From contig JARGPA010000001.1 in NCBI GenBank assembly GCA_029213305.1, positions 41,969-105,968 of the forward strand: DNA of 64,000 nucleotides. Reading direction: 5' to 3'. This DNA is from Phycisphaerales bacterium (lineage in GTDB: Bacteria; Planctomycetota; Phycisphaerae; Phycisphaerales; UBA1924). Shown piece after piece: positions 43,991-52,102 of this stretch; position 1 is the stretch's first letter, and every line of letters starts with the position of its first letter. The notes under the pieces were generated by a model, which saw only the letters and a program-made list of their open reading frames with translations, searched no databases and was not told the origin of the DNA. A program made the translations under genes and the position numbers.

Positions 43991-44033
43991 GAGAAGAGTG
44001 CCAGTGAACTTCGGGTAATTATTAGCGGACTTA
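43991..44033 (-). promoter_or_regulatory. Conserved upstream block of the 43929 gene
   Basis: On the plus strand this reads GAGAAGAGTGCCAGTGAAC followed by TCGGGTAATTATTAGCGGA, an imperfect palindrome. On the gene strand, CTGGCACTCTTCTC lies about 69 bases before the ATG. The same arrangement, with 65 bases to the ATG, precedes the paralog at 44831. It looks like a shared promoter or regulator site. Details are in the findings. Confidence 0.6.
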
Positions 44034-44100
44034 GACAATTTACCCCATATGAGAATCCATCGGCATGGCTGACTCAAAAAAACAGTGTTTCTGAACGAAA

Positions 44101-44128
44101 AGAGCCGCCCTTGAAAAAGGGCGGCTCT
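44101..44128 (-). terminator. Terminator of the second PEP-CTERM-like gene
   Basis: A 12-bp stem AGAGCCGCCCTT with AAGGGCGGCTCT, loop GAAA, beginning 26 bases past the stop at 44154. On the minus strand it is followed by TTTTCG. The stem is long but the T-run short. Confidence 0.78.
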
Positions 44129-44153
44129 CGGTGGGATATGGATTTATTCTCGT

Positions 44154-44831
44154 TTAGCGGCGACGACGAACTGAGATCAGACCTGCTGCTGATAGGAGTC
44201 CGAGAGCACCTGGAGTTGGTACCGCTGGGTTTGCACCGTAAATGCTGAGGCTTACAGATTCACCATTCTGGAGGTAGATGGTTGCAGTAGCTGCATCTGC
44301 GTAGTAAGTATCGGTATCAACCATTGCGAAGAAGAAGCGTGATTCTTCACCAGTTGCGAGATCAGCACCAAAGTTGAAGTTGAGGATATCGCCGTCAATA
44401 CTTCGTTCTGCTGATTGTGGGCCGGAATCACCTGGTGATGTAAGCTCGTTGCGGAACTCAACGCGAGTCTGGAAACCGTCGTAACCGCTCACTTCGATTC
44501 GTGAGATCATGCCTTCGAGCTGATCGTTGCCTTCCATGAATCGGTAGTTGAAGTGAAGATTGCCAGTTTGGTGTGAACGAACGATCCGAGTCATCAAAGT
44601 TCCCTCATAAAGGGCACTTTCGCCTCTATCGCCTGTACCTGTGATAGAGAAATCTTGGTAGTAATCGACGAGAGTCGCACCGCGGAGTTCTTCCATCTGT
44701 GTATTCATGATGCCGCTGAGACCACCAGTGAACTGGCTAGGGGCAAGATCGACGACTGCACCTGCGTATGCGGCTGAGCCACAAGCGATGATTAATGCTG
44801 AACCGATTGTTTTTGAAAGTTTCATACTCAT
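44154..44831 (-). CDS. PEP-CTERM-like secreted protein, paralog 2
   Basis: 225 residues, same plan as the gene at 43255-43929. Signal peptide (IGSALIIACGSAAYAGAV), a body with SALYEGTLMTRIVRSHQTGNLHFNYR and GESVSLSIYGANPAVPT, then VPTPGALGLLSAAGLISVRRRR at the C-terminus. The AGAGGAGATGAGT sequence just before the ATG is a strong ribosome site. It lies upstream of paralog 1 on the same strand. Duplication of an ancestral gene is likely. The body's function is unknown. Confidence 0.83.
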   Translation of the reverse strand: MSMKLSKTIGSALIIACGSAAYAGAVVDLAPSQFTGGLSGIMNTQMEELRGATLVDYYQDFSITGTGDRGESALYEGTLMTRIVRSHQTGNLHFNYRFMEGNDQLEGMISRIEVSGYDGFQTRVEFRNELTSPGDSGPQSAERSIDGDILNFNFGADLATGEESRFFFAMVDTDTYYADAATATIYLQNGESVSLSIYGANPAVPTPGALGLLSAAGLISVRRRR

Positions 44832-45310
44832 CTCCTCTTGAGTTTTTTAGTCAATGCCCTTGCGAGCTACTTGAACATACAACGGCATGAGGAGGGTGCC
44901 AGCGAATGTCGGCAATAATTGCCGATTCGAATCGAGTTTGAGCGAGGCATAAGTCATATATCTTAAATAACTTACGCATATTAACTTATTTCGTTAGGGT
45001 ATTGATCGTAATGGTGTGTGAATGCTTGAATTGAACGAACGAATAGGGCTGATAAATCATCGATCTTGAGCTCTCAATAACGATTTGAGCTCGATCGCAT
45101 GGTTATTGCACCCTCGAATTGAATCTATTGCGATCCTCTGAAGATAAAAAAGAGTACCAATGATGGTTATCAGACGAAGGTAGGGAATGCTTAATCAGGG
45201 TGTCGATCGTAGTGCACATTGGGTATGCGGCTGGATAGTCGGTATTTTCTCGCCGATGGGGGATACACTCGCGTATTAGCCATTGAGTTGGCACAATGGA
45301 GGGAGTTCGT
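44832..45310. other. Non-coding divergent region between the second PEP-CTERM-like gene and rmlA
   Basis: The 479 bases hold the upstream block at 44889-44930 on the left and the rmlA leader on the right. A 90-residue minus-strand frame (45103-45375) crosses into rmlA and has no recognisable content; I treat it as noise. No RNA gene or repeat is recognised. A stretch around 45180-45260 (GTAGTGCACATTGGGTATGC) is not explained. Confidence 0.5.
44889..44930 (-). promoter_or_regulatory. Conserved upstream block of the 44831 gene, with a perfect palindrome
   Basis: On the plus strand GAGGAGGGTGCCAGCGAA is followed by TCGGCAATAATTGCCGA at 44909-44925, a perfect inverted repeat of two 8-base arms around one A. 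On the gene strand the order is palindrome, then CTGGCACCCTCCTC, then about 50 bases to the start. This TGGCAC resembles the -24 half of a sigma-54 promoter, but the -12 half (TTGC) is not found at the right distance. Confidence 0.62.
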
Positions 45311-46057
45311 ATGAAAGGTATGATTCTGGCCGGCGGTCTAGGGACACGATTGCGTCCAATGACTCTGGTAACCAATAAACATCTTTTGCCTGTCTATGAC
45401 ATGCCGATGGTTTACTACCCGATCAAGTGTCTCGTCAATGCTGGGATTACTGAGATCATGATTGTGACCGGCGAAGAAAACGCAGGTGACTTCATCAAGC
45501 TCTTGAGAGACGGGAAAGATCTCGGTCTCACTCGTTTGGAATATGCGTTCCAAGTCGGAGAGGGCGGGATCGCAGATGCATTAAAACTCGGAAAACACTT
45601 CGTCGGCGACGACCAAGTATGTGTGATCTTGGGTGACAACATCATTGAACACAATATTGTTGATGCAGTTGATGATTTTAGGAAACAAAAAGAGGGCGCG
45701 AAAATCCTTCTCAAGGAAGTTCACGATCCAGAACGATTTGGTGTCGTTGAGTTTTCAAGGGATGGAGAGTCTGTTGTGAACATCATAGAGAAACCGAAGG
45801 ACCCGCCGAGCAATATGGCAGTAACCGGTTTGTACATGTATGACTCGGATGTCTTTGGAATCTGCGAGACGCTCAAGCCATCCGCAAGAGGCGAACTCGA
45901 AATCACAGATGTGAACAACGAGTATCTCAATCGTGGTAATCTAACCTGGGCAAAGCTCGACGGTTGGTGGACAGACGCAGGTACAATCGAGAGCTTACAT
46001 CGCGCGTCGAATCTCATTGCGGACACTGGCGCGAACAAAGTTTCTAACTTGGTATAA
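45311..46057 (+). CDS. rmlA: Sugar-1-phosphate nucleotidyltransferase (RmlA-like)
   Basis: 248 residues, making dTDP-glucose or a related activated sugar from sugar-1-phosphate and a nucleoside triphosphate. Visible: MILAGGLGTRLRPMTLVTNKHLLPV with the nucleotide-binding signature, VGEGGIADALKL, VILGDNII, EKPKDPPSNMAVTGLYMYD and WWTDAGTIESL. The short form (about 245 rather than 290 residues) resembles archaeal-type enzymes, so dTTP/glucose specificity is an inference from the rmlB partner. The ATG at 45311 follows a GGAGGGAG site by five bases, better than the ATG at 45296. Confidence 0.9.
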   Translation: MKGMILAGGLGTRLRPMTLVTNKHLLPVYDMPMVYYPIKCLVNAGITEIMIVTGEENAGDFIKLLRDGKDLGLTRLEYAFQVGEGGIADALKLGKHFVGDDQVCVILGDNIIEHNIVDAVDDFRKQKEGAKILLKEVHDPERFGVVEFSRDGESVVNIIEKPKDPPSNMAVTGLYMYDSDVFGICETLKPSARGELEITDVNNEYLNRGNLTWAKLDGWWTDAGTIESLHRASNLIADTGANKVSNLV

Positions 46058-46074
46058 GAACGGGAAGATTCTCC

Positions 46075-47097
46075 ATGGGACAGACCATCCTTGTTACAGG
46101 CGGCGCCGGATTCATCGGCTCAAATCTCGTTCGATACATTCTTGAGAACCGTCCGGATGATCGAGTGATCAATCTTGATGGACTTACTTATGCAGGGAAC
46201 ATGGAGTCTCTTGCAGAGTTCGTTGATGAACCACGCCATGAGTTTGTGCATTGCGATATTAACGATGCAGAGAAACTCGATACGATTATGCCCAAAGCAG
46301 ATGTCGTGTTGCATCTTGCAGCCGAGTCTCATGTTGATCGCTCTATTCATGACCCGTCATTGTTCCTCAACACGAACATCATCGGGACACAGTGCATGCT
46401 TGATGCGGCAAAGCGACATGACATTAAGCGTTTTGTGTATGTCTCAACTGACGAGGTATACGGCGAGTTGCCACTCGATGACAAAAGCCAACTCTTTACA
46501 GAGTCCACACCGCTCAAACCAAACTCCCCATATGCAGTATCTAAAACCGGCGGCGACATGCTCGCGCGTGCGTATCACCATACATACGGGATGAATATCG
46601 GGATCACTCGTTGCTCAAACAACTTTGGTCCATACCAGTTCCCTGAGAAGGTCATCCCACTCTTTGTGAATAATCTGATCGAAGGGAAGAAGGTTCCACT
46701 GTATGGCGACGGCCGCAATATCCGAGATTGGCTCCATGTACTCGATCACTGTGAAGCGATCTGTAGAGTCCTCGATGATGGGAAACCAGGAGAGGCCTAT
46801 AACATCGGCGGCAACAACGAGCGTTCAAACCTTGAACTCACCAAGATGCTCATTGATCTTTGCGGCCGAGATGAGACCTTTATAGAGCAAGTCCCAGATC
46901 GACTCGGACACGATATGCGATACGCAATTGATGCAACAAAGATCCGAGATGATCTTGGGTGGGAACCAACGCGTTCTGCTTGGCCTGAAGCTCTCGAAGC
47001 GACTGTCGAGTGGTACAAGGAAAATCGTGTTTGGTCCGATCATGTCCGATCGGGAGAGTATCGCAGATTCATGGAACAGAACTACAGCATCTCCTAA
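46075..47097 (+). CDS. rmlB: dTDP-glucose 4,6-dehydratase
   Basis: 340 residues of the extended SDR family, making dTDP-4-keto-6-deoxyglucose from dTDP-glucose. Visible: LVTGGAGFIGSNLVRYIL, LAAESHVDRSIHDPSLFLNTN, VYVSTDEVYGELP, YAVSKTGGDMLARAYHHTYG with the YxxxK, RCSNNFGPYQFPEK and GRNIRDWLHVLDHCEAI. The length is normal. It follows rmlA by 17 bases. RmlC and RmlD are absent, so the pathway to dTDP-rhamnose is incomplete in this window. 47098-47408 downstream is non-coding. Confidence 0.94.
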   Translation: MGQTILVTGGAGFIGSNLVRYILENRPDDRVINLDGLTYAGNMESLAEFVDEPRHEFVHCDINDAEKLDTIMPKADVVLHLAAESHVDRSIHDPSLFLNTNIIGTQCMLDAAKRHDIKRFVYVSTDEVYGELPLDDKSQLFTESTPLKPNSPYAVSKTGGDMLARAYHHTYGMNIGITRCSNNFGPYQFPEKVIPLFVNNLIEGKKVPLYGDGRNIRDWLHVLDHCEAICRVLDDGKPGEAYNIGGNNERSNLELTKMLIDLCGRDETFIEQVPDRLGHDMRYAIDATKIRDDLGWEPTRSAWPEALEATVEWYKENRVWSDHVRSGEYRRFMEQNYSIS

Positions 47098-47230
47098 CGC
47101 ATTCTCTCTATCACTCTATCTATCTATTAATCCAGAGTTTCTGAAAAGCATTGTTGATGTGAATTCTTCATTCTCAGCAAGTTGTCTATATAGACTATTT
47201 GTCTAAAAGGATAAACATATACACAAATAG

Positions 47231-47258
47231 TTGATCATTGTGGTTAAACAGGTATTAT
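47231..47258 (+). promoter_or_regulatory. Candidate sigma-70-type promoter ahead of ccoNO
   Basis: TTGATC at 47231-47236, a 16-base spacer and TATTAT at 47253-47258 form a plausible promoter about 150 bases upstream of the ccoNO GTG. I looked for an FNR box (TTGATNNNNATCAA) and did not find one. A loose inverted repeat, GGCCGCAT at 47270-47277 and ATGCGGTC at 47301-47308, lies just downstream. Confidence 0.35.
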
Positions 47259-47354
47259 TTCTCTTGTGAGGCCGCATAATTTGCGATACTACGGTAATGC
47301 ATGCGGTCTGACAGGCACAAAATTATCAACTCTGATATAGTGCCGGTTAGTACC

Positions 47355-47386
47355 GTGTCAGCGGTGTGTTCACAAACACATGACAC
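47355..47386 (+). promoter_or_regulatory. Bulged inverted repeat in the ccoNO leader
   Basis: GTGTCA, GCGG, TGTGTT, CACA, AACACA, TGACAC: two 12-base arms pair perfectly, with GCGG as a bulge in the left arm and CACA as the loop. It ends 22 bases before the ccoNO start and ten before the AAGGG ribosome site. It could be an operator or an RNA hairpin affecting initiation. Confidence 0.5.
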
Positions 47387-47408
47387 CAAACGCATAAGGG
47401 TATGAACC

Positions 47409-49742
47409 GTGGCGGAACAAGCAGCACAGGAAACTAATGGGGGTGCAACAAAGCACCCAGATCAAAGCGGGCTCGAATCATTTGTCTATGACGACAATAT
47501 TGTTCGGATGTTCTCGTGGGCCACAGTCATCTGGGGGATCGTTGCATTCCTAGTGGGTGTAATCATTGCAGTGGAACTTGCATTCCCCGAAGCAGGAATG
47601 GGAATTTCATTCTTGAGCTTTGGTCGATTGCGTCCATTGCATACGAACGCGGCGATTTTCGCTTTCGCAGGAAATGGCATCTTCGCAGCGATCTACTACT
47701 CAACGCAACGATTGTGCAAAGCACGCATGTGGTCAGACACACTCTCCAAGCTTCACTTCTGGGGTTGGCAACTTATTATTGTCTCTGCAGCACTTACTCT
47801 ACCTTTTGGAATTACACAGGGTAAAGAGTATGCAGAACTTGAATGGCCTATCGATATCGCGATCGCAGTTGTTTGGCTCGTTTTCTTCGGCGGCAACTTC
47901 CTAATGACGCTGATTCATCGTCGCGAACGACACATCTATGTTGCGCTGTGGTTCTATATTGCAACCATTGTCACAGTGACGATGCTTCATGTTTTCAATA
48001 ACCTCTGGATCCCAGCAGGACTAGTCTACCTCTTCCAGAACGGCGAGATGCCATCAGCAGAGCTCGCACTCAAGTCATACCCAGTATACGCAGGTGTGCA
48101 AGACGCATTGATGCAGTGGTGGTACGGCCACAACGCGGTTGCGTTCTTCCTCACGACTCCGTTCCTTGGGTTGATGTACTACTTCCTACCCAAAGCGGCT
48201 GAGCGCCCAGTATTCTCATACAAGCTCTCAATCATTCACTTCTGGTCATTGATCTTTATTTATATCTGGGCAGGCCCTCATCATCTTCATTACACCGCAC
48301 TCCCTGAGTGGGCTTCAACAGTTGGTATGGTTTTCTCAGTCATGCTCTGGATGCCTTCCTGGGGTGGCATGATCAATGGACTGATGACACTACGGGGCGC
48401 TTGGGATCGAGTTGCATCTGACCCAATCCTGAAGTTCTTTGTTGTCGGCGTGACTTTCTACGGCATGTCCACTTTTGAAGGTCCATTGCTTTCTGTGAAA
48501 TCAGTGAACTCTTTGTCTCACTACACTGACTGGACTATTGCACATGTCCACTCAGGGGTATTGGGTTGGAACGGGTTTATGACCTTTGGTATGTTGTACT
48601 GGATGATGCCTCGTCTTTTCCAGACCAAGCTTCACTCAAAGAAACTCTGCGCGATGCACTTCTGGCTCGGTACGGCAGGGATGGTGCTTTACATTCTTTC
48701 AATCTATGCGGCGGGTATCACGCAAGGCCTAATGTGGCGTGCGTTCGATGAAAGCGGCCGACTCACATACCCTGCGTTTATCGAAACTGTCACTGTTCTG
48801 ATCCCAATGTATTGGATCCGAGTTGTCGGCGGACTGCTCTACCTCAGTGGAGCGATCGTTGGTCTCATCAATCTCTTCCAGACATGGCGTTCGCGCCCTG
48901 CGAAGTACGAAGAAGTTGTTCACTATGCTCCTGCATTAAGCAAAGGGTATGACAACGATCCAAAGGCAAAATCTCGTCTGCATGCAAACACCGCTCTGGG
49001 TGATGCAGGAGATAAGTTCCTCCAAGGTGATTGGCATCGTGCACTCGAACGCAAACCAGTGAAGTTCACAATCTGGGTACTCGTCGCGGTCGCAATCGGT
49101 GGTATCGTCGAAGCGATTCCGATGTTCTTGGTTTCTTCAAATGTCCCAACGATTTCAACTGTTGAACCTTACACCCCGCTCGAACTAGCAGGTCGAGATA
49201 TCTATGTTGCAGAGGGGTGTTACAACTGTCACTCACAGATGATCCGTCCGTTCCTCTGGGAAACCATGCGTTACGGCGAGTACTCGAAACCAGGTGAGTT
49301 TGTTTACGATCATCCATTCCAATGGGGTTCACGAAGAATCGGTCCTGACCTTGCTCGTGAGGGCGGACTCCGGACCCATTTGTGGCACTACCGTCACTTC
49401 AAGAACCCGGCGGATGTCTCCGAGAGTTCAATCATGCCTCGATACACGTGGCTTTTGAACAACAAGATCAACTTTGACGAGATCCAAGGGCGAGTCGACT
49501 CAATGGCACTTCTCGGAGTTCCTTACGGCGAGATGCTCAAGGATAACAACTCAGTTGAAAATGCGAAGGAGCAAGCACTTGTGATTGCACTCGAACTTGA
49601 AGATCAAGGTGGTCCAGCTGCTCAAGAAACAATGGATAAGAAAGTGATCGCATTGATTGCTTACCTGCAGCGAATGGGTACAGATATCTCTAAGGAGCCT
49701 GCTCCTACAGATGATGTAGTAGATGCGGAGGTTTCGCCATGA
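47409..49742 (+). CDS. ccoNO: Fused cbb3 cytochrome oxidase subunits I and II (CcoN-CcoO)
   Basis: 777 residues. Residues 1-510 are CcoN, the haem-copper subunit: FLSFGRLRPLHTNAAIFAFAG, WYGHNAVAFFLTTPFLG, AGPHHLHYTALPEW and IAHVHSGVLGWNG with haem and copper ligands, in about twelve helices. After a linker a second part carries one helix and the CcoO monohaem domain: CYNCHSQMIRPF (C604, C607, H608) and a Met ligand further on (SIMPRYTW). CcoO is normally separate. The start is a GTG with AAGGG upstream; an out-of-frame ATG at 47402 is ignored. It begins the oxidase operon; ccoQ overlaps its stop by four bases. Confidence 0.95.
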   Translation: MAEQAAQETNGGATKHPDQSGLESFVYDDNIVRMFSWATVIWGIVAFLVGVIIAVELAFPEAGMGISFLSFGRLRPLHTNAAIFAFAGNGIFAAIYYSTQRLCKARMWSDTLSKLHFWGWQLIIVSAALTLPFGITQGKEYAELEWPIDIAIAVVWLVFFGGNFLMTLIHRRERHIYVALWFYIATIVTVTMLHVFNNLWIPAGLVYLFQNGEMPSAELALKSYPVYAGVQDALMQWWYGHNAVAFFLTTPFLGLMYYFLPKAAERPVFSYKLSIIHFWSLIFIYIWAGPHHLHYTALPEWASTVGMVFSVMLWMPSWGGMINGLMTLRGAWDRVASDPILKFFVVGVTFYGMSTFEGPLLSVKSVNSLSHYTDWTIAHVHSGVLGWNGFMTFGMLYWMMPRLFQTKLHSKKLCAMHFWLGTAGMVLYILSIYAAGITQGLMWRAFDESGRLTYPAFIETVTVLIPMYWIRVVGGLLYLSGAIVGLINLFQTWRSRPAKYEEVVHYAPALSKGYDNDPKAKSRLHANTALGDAGDKFLQGDWHRALERKPVKFTIWVLVAVAIGGIVEAIPMFLVSSNVPTISTVEPYTPLELAGRDIYVAEGCYNCHSQMIRPFLWETMRYGEYSKPGEFVYDHPFQWGSRRIGPDLAREGGLRTHLWHYRHFKNPADVSESSIMPRYTWLLNNKINFDEIQGRVDSMALLGVPYGEMLKDNNSVENAKEQALVIALELEDQGGPAAQETMDKKVIALIAYLQRMGTDISKEPAPTDDVVDAEVSP

Positions 49743-49966
49743 GTATGACTGAGATTGTCTCATTTCTTGATCTGTCAGTATTTCCTAGTGTTGCACTGAT
49801 CTTTTTCCTCGCAGCCTTCTTCGCGATTCTCTGGAGAGTCTTGTCTAAACCAAGAAGTGAATCAGAGATGGAAGCCAACATCCCGCTTAACGATGATGTT
49901 GTCCTGATGCCTCGGTATACAGTGAAAAATGAACAAGCAGATGACAAGGGGGTATCCCGTGGCTGA
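49739..49966 (+). CDS. ccoQ: CcoQ-like small oxidase subunit
   Basis: 75 residues: one membrane helix (VFPSVALIFFLAAFFAILWRVL) and an acidic, polar tail (SEMEANIPLNDDVVLMPRYT). Position and topology match CcoQ, a poorly conserved subunit that stabilises the cbb3 oxidase. It starts inside the ccoNO stop (ATGA) and its end overlaps ccoP by eight bases. The identity is from context, because the sequence of this subunit is too variable to recognise with confidence. Confidence 0.72.
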   Translation: MSMTEIVSFLDLSVFPSVALIFFLAAFFAILWRVLSKPRSESEMEANIPLNDDVVLMPRYTVKNEQADDKGVSRG

Positions 49967-50582
49967 ATATAAAGATTCAAATCAAACAACCCAAGACGAG
50001 TTGACAAATCATAACTACGACGGAATCCAAGAATATGACAACCCCATCCCCGGTTGGTGGCATCTCATCTTTATCGGTTCGGTTGTGTTCTCTGTGTTCT
50101 ATGTCGTGGTTGTACATATGACTTCGATAATCCCGACTCGAGAAGAGAGCTACAACCACAAAGTAGCGGCTGCTGAAGAAATCCAGTTCGGTAAACTTCG
50201 CGATATGCCCATGGATGAAACCAAGCTCTTGACAATCATGGGCAACGAGCAATGGCTCAGCTCAGGTGAGAGCATCTTCAACGGGACATGTACCGTCTGT
50301 CATGGTAAACAAGCACAAGGTATCGAGGGATTGGGATTCAATCTTACAGATGAGAAGTTTGTCTATGTCACGAAAATGATGGACATTGTCGGACTCGTCA
50401 TCGACGGCACTGAGAATAAGAAGATGCCCGCACAGACATTACTCAATGAGAATGAGGTTGCGATGGTCGCCGCGTATGTCGCGTCGCTTAGAGGAACCAA
50501 TATTCCTGGACCCGAAGGCGCTGTGCTTGGAGAAGAGATACCTCCGTTCCCAGCTCCGATCGTCGAAGATGCTGATGGATGA
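49959..50582 (+). CDS. ccoP: CcoP with a single c-type haem
   Basis: About 207 residues. The N-terminus has NYDGIQEYDNPIPGWWHLIF, the CcoP signature ahead of a membrane helix, and the rest is a cytochrome c domain with one CxxCH (CTVCH). The typical CcoP has two haem sites; here the second is absent, and the protein ends at DADG soon after ending its only c-domain. I chose the GTG at 49959 after AAGGGGG; the frame is open from an ATG at 49929 inside ccoQ. A Met ligand is present in KKMPAQTL. Electrons reach the catalytic subunit through CcoO and CcoP. Confidence 0.9.
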   Translation: MAEYKDSNQTTQDELTNHNYDGIQEYDNPIPGWWHLIFIGSVVFSVFYVVVVHMTSIIPTREESYNHKVAAAEEIQFGKLRDMPMDETKLLTIMGNEQWLSSGESIFNGTCTVCHGKQAQGIEGLGFNLTDEKFVYVTKMMDIVGLVIDGTENKKMPAQTLLNENEVAMVAAYVASLRGTNIPGPEGAVLGEEIPPFPAPIVEDADG

Positions 50583-50662
50583 AGTTGGGTTGATCCAACT
50601 TCGCAATATTCGGCGCTGTCTCATACGCACGCAGGCGGGGTGATTCAGTTCGAGGAGACGAT

Positions 50663-52084
50663 ATGTCTGACAAAGTGACGAACCTGGTTCCAGAAGAGCG
50701 AGTGCTTTCAACGCTCAACCAGGACGGATCGAGGAGATGGCTCAAACCGAGACTTTCGGCTGGGAAGTTTCTGTCGGCAAGAAGAATCGTTGCGTACTTC
50801 CTCATCATCCTATTTTCAGCGATCCCATGGATCTACATCAATGGGAAACCATCAATTTTTCTCGATGTTGTGCATCGTGAGTTCACTCTGTTTGGGAAGA
50901 CCTTCTTACCAACAGACACACTCTTGCTCGCGCTTTTACTGATTATGCTTTTTATTACCATTTTCCTCGTGACTGCTCTCTTTGGTCGCGTCTGGTGTGG
51001 TTGGGCATGCCCACAAACTGTCTATATGGAGTTCTTGTATCGACCGATCGAACGATTGTTTGAAGGGGCACCAGGGAAGCGCAAACCCAAGAAACTTGTC
51101 GGATTTCGCAAGGTCCTCAGAATCTTTGTTTATCTCTTTGTGTCTCTTCATCTTTCACAGACTTTCTTGTCATACTTTGTTGGAGCGCACAACTTAGCAG
51201 ATTGGGTGCTTGGATCACCTTTGGATCACCCTGTTGCGTTCATCATCGTCGCGGTGACAACAGGATTGATGATGTTTGATTTTACTTTCTTTCGCGAACA
51301 AGTCTGTTGCGTTGTGTGTCCGTATGCGCGCATGCAGAGCGCCTTGTTAGACAAAGATTCGTTGATTGTGACCTACGACAAGAATCGTGGTGATCCAAGA
51401 GGTAAGAAAAAGAAAGCGCCCAAAGAGGGAATCGAGTCTGCGATTTCATTACCTCAACTTGGTGATTGCATCGATTGCACTATGTGTGTACAGACATGTC
51501 CAACAGGGATTGATATCCGCGACGGACTCCAGCTCGAATGCATCGGGTGCGCTCAATGTGTCGACGCATGCAATACTGTAATGGAAAAGATCGGCCGGCC
51601 TCTTGGATTGATCAGGTATTCGTCAGAGCGAGTGATTGAAGGCGGAAAAGCTCATCTAATCCGGCCACGAGTAATCATCTACCCCCTTATTCTGTTGGTT
51701 GTCACAACTGCGTTTGTCTTTATGCTTTCAACTAAACCCGCTGCAGATGTACTCTTTATCCGTGGACAGGGTCTTCCATTCATTATTCTTGATTCAACTG
51801 AAATCACAAATCAGGTTCGTATCAGAATTACAAATCGGACAGAGAACCCTGCAGTTTATAGCGTTACTGTAGTGGAACCTGTGGGTGCGAGAATTGATGA
51901 CTTTGATCCAATGATGATTAATGCAACCGGTATCGAGTCAGAGAATTTATTGATCGTCGCGCCATTTTCAGTATTTGATGACGGGGAAGTCATTCTCAAG
52001 TTAAACATCAAAGATGATCAAGGAAATGTAGATATTACCGAATCGTACAAAATGCTGGGGCCGATGAGTTTGCCCAAGAAGTGA
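50663..52084 (+). CDS. ccoG: Cytochrome c oxidase accessory protein CcoG (FixG/RdxA)
   Basis: 473 residues, a polytopic protein with cytoplasmic 4Fe-4S clusters, needed for maturation of the cbb3 oxidase in organisms where it was studied (copper reduction). Visible: WCGWACPQTVYMEFLYRPIERLFEG, two Cys motifs CIDCTMCVQTCPTGI and CIGCAQCVDACN, and a CVVCPYARMQ segment on a cytoplasmic loop. The C-terminal part after the last helix is the FixG immunoglobulin-like domain. Preceded by a clear GAGGAG site; co-directional with the oxidase genes after an 80-base gap. Confidence 0.94.
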   Translation: MSDKVTNLVPEERVLSTLNQDGSRRWLKPRLSAGKFLSARRIVAYFLIILFSAIPWIYINGKPSIFLDVVHREFTLFGKTFLPTDTLLLALLLIMLFITIFLVTALFGRVWCGWACPQTVYMEFLYRPIERLFEGAPGKRKPKKLVGFRKVLRIFVYLFVSLHLSQTFLSYFVGAHNLADWVLGSPLDHPVAFIIVAVTTGLMMFDFTFFREQVCCVVCPYARMQSALLDKDSLIVTYDKNRGDPRGKKKKAPKEGIESAISLPQLGDCIDCTMCVQTCPTGIDIRDGLQLECIGCAQCVDACNTVMEKIGRPLGLIRYSSERVIEGGKAHLIRPRVIIYPLILLVVTTAFVFMLSTKPAADVLFIRGQGLPFIILDSTEITNQVRIRITNRTENPAVYSVTVVEPVGARIDDFDPMMINATGIESENLLIVAPFSVFDDGEVILKLNIKDDQGNVDITESYKMLGPMSLPKK

Positions 52085-52102
52085 TCTATAAAGGACTATT
52101 CA

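Noticed and set aside
43991..44930. Calling the TGGCAC blocks sigma-54 promoters
   Set aside because: The -12 half (GC at ten bases past the GG) is not in place in either copy; I report a shared block without naming the factor.
45103..45375. 90-residue minus-strand frame ahead of rmlA
   Set aside because: It overlaps the rmlA start and has no recognisable content, ribosome site or family text.
47098..47408. FNR/Anr box upstream of the cbb3 oxidase operon
   Set aside because: TTGATCATTGTGGTTAAA has the left half only; no TTGAT-N4-ATCAA was found.
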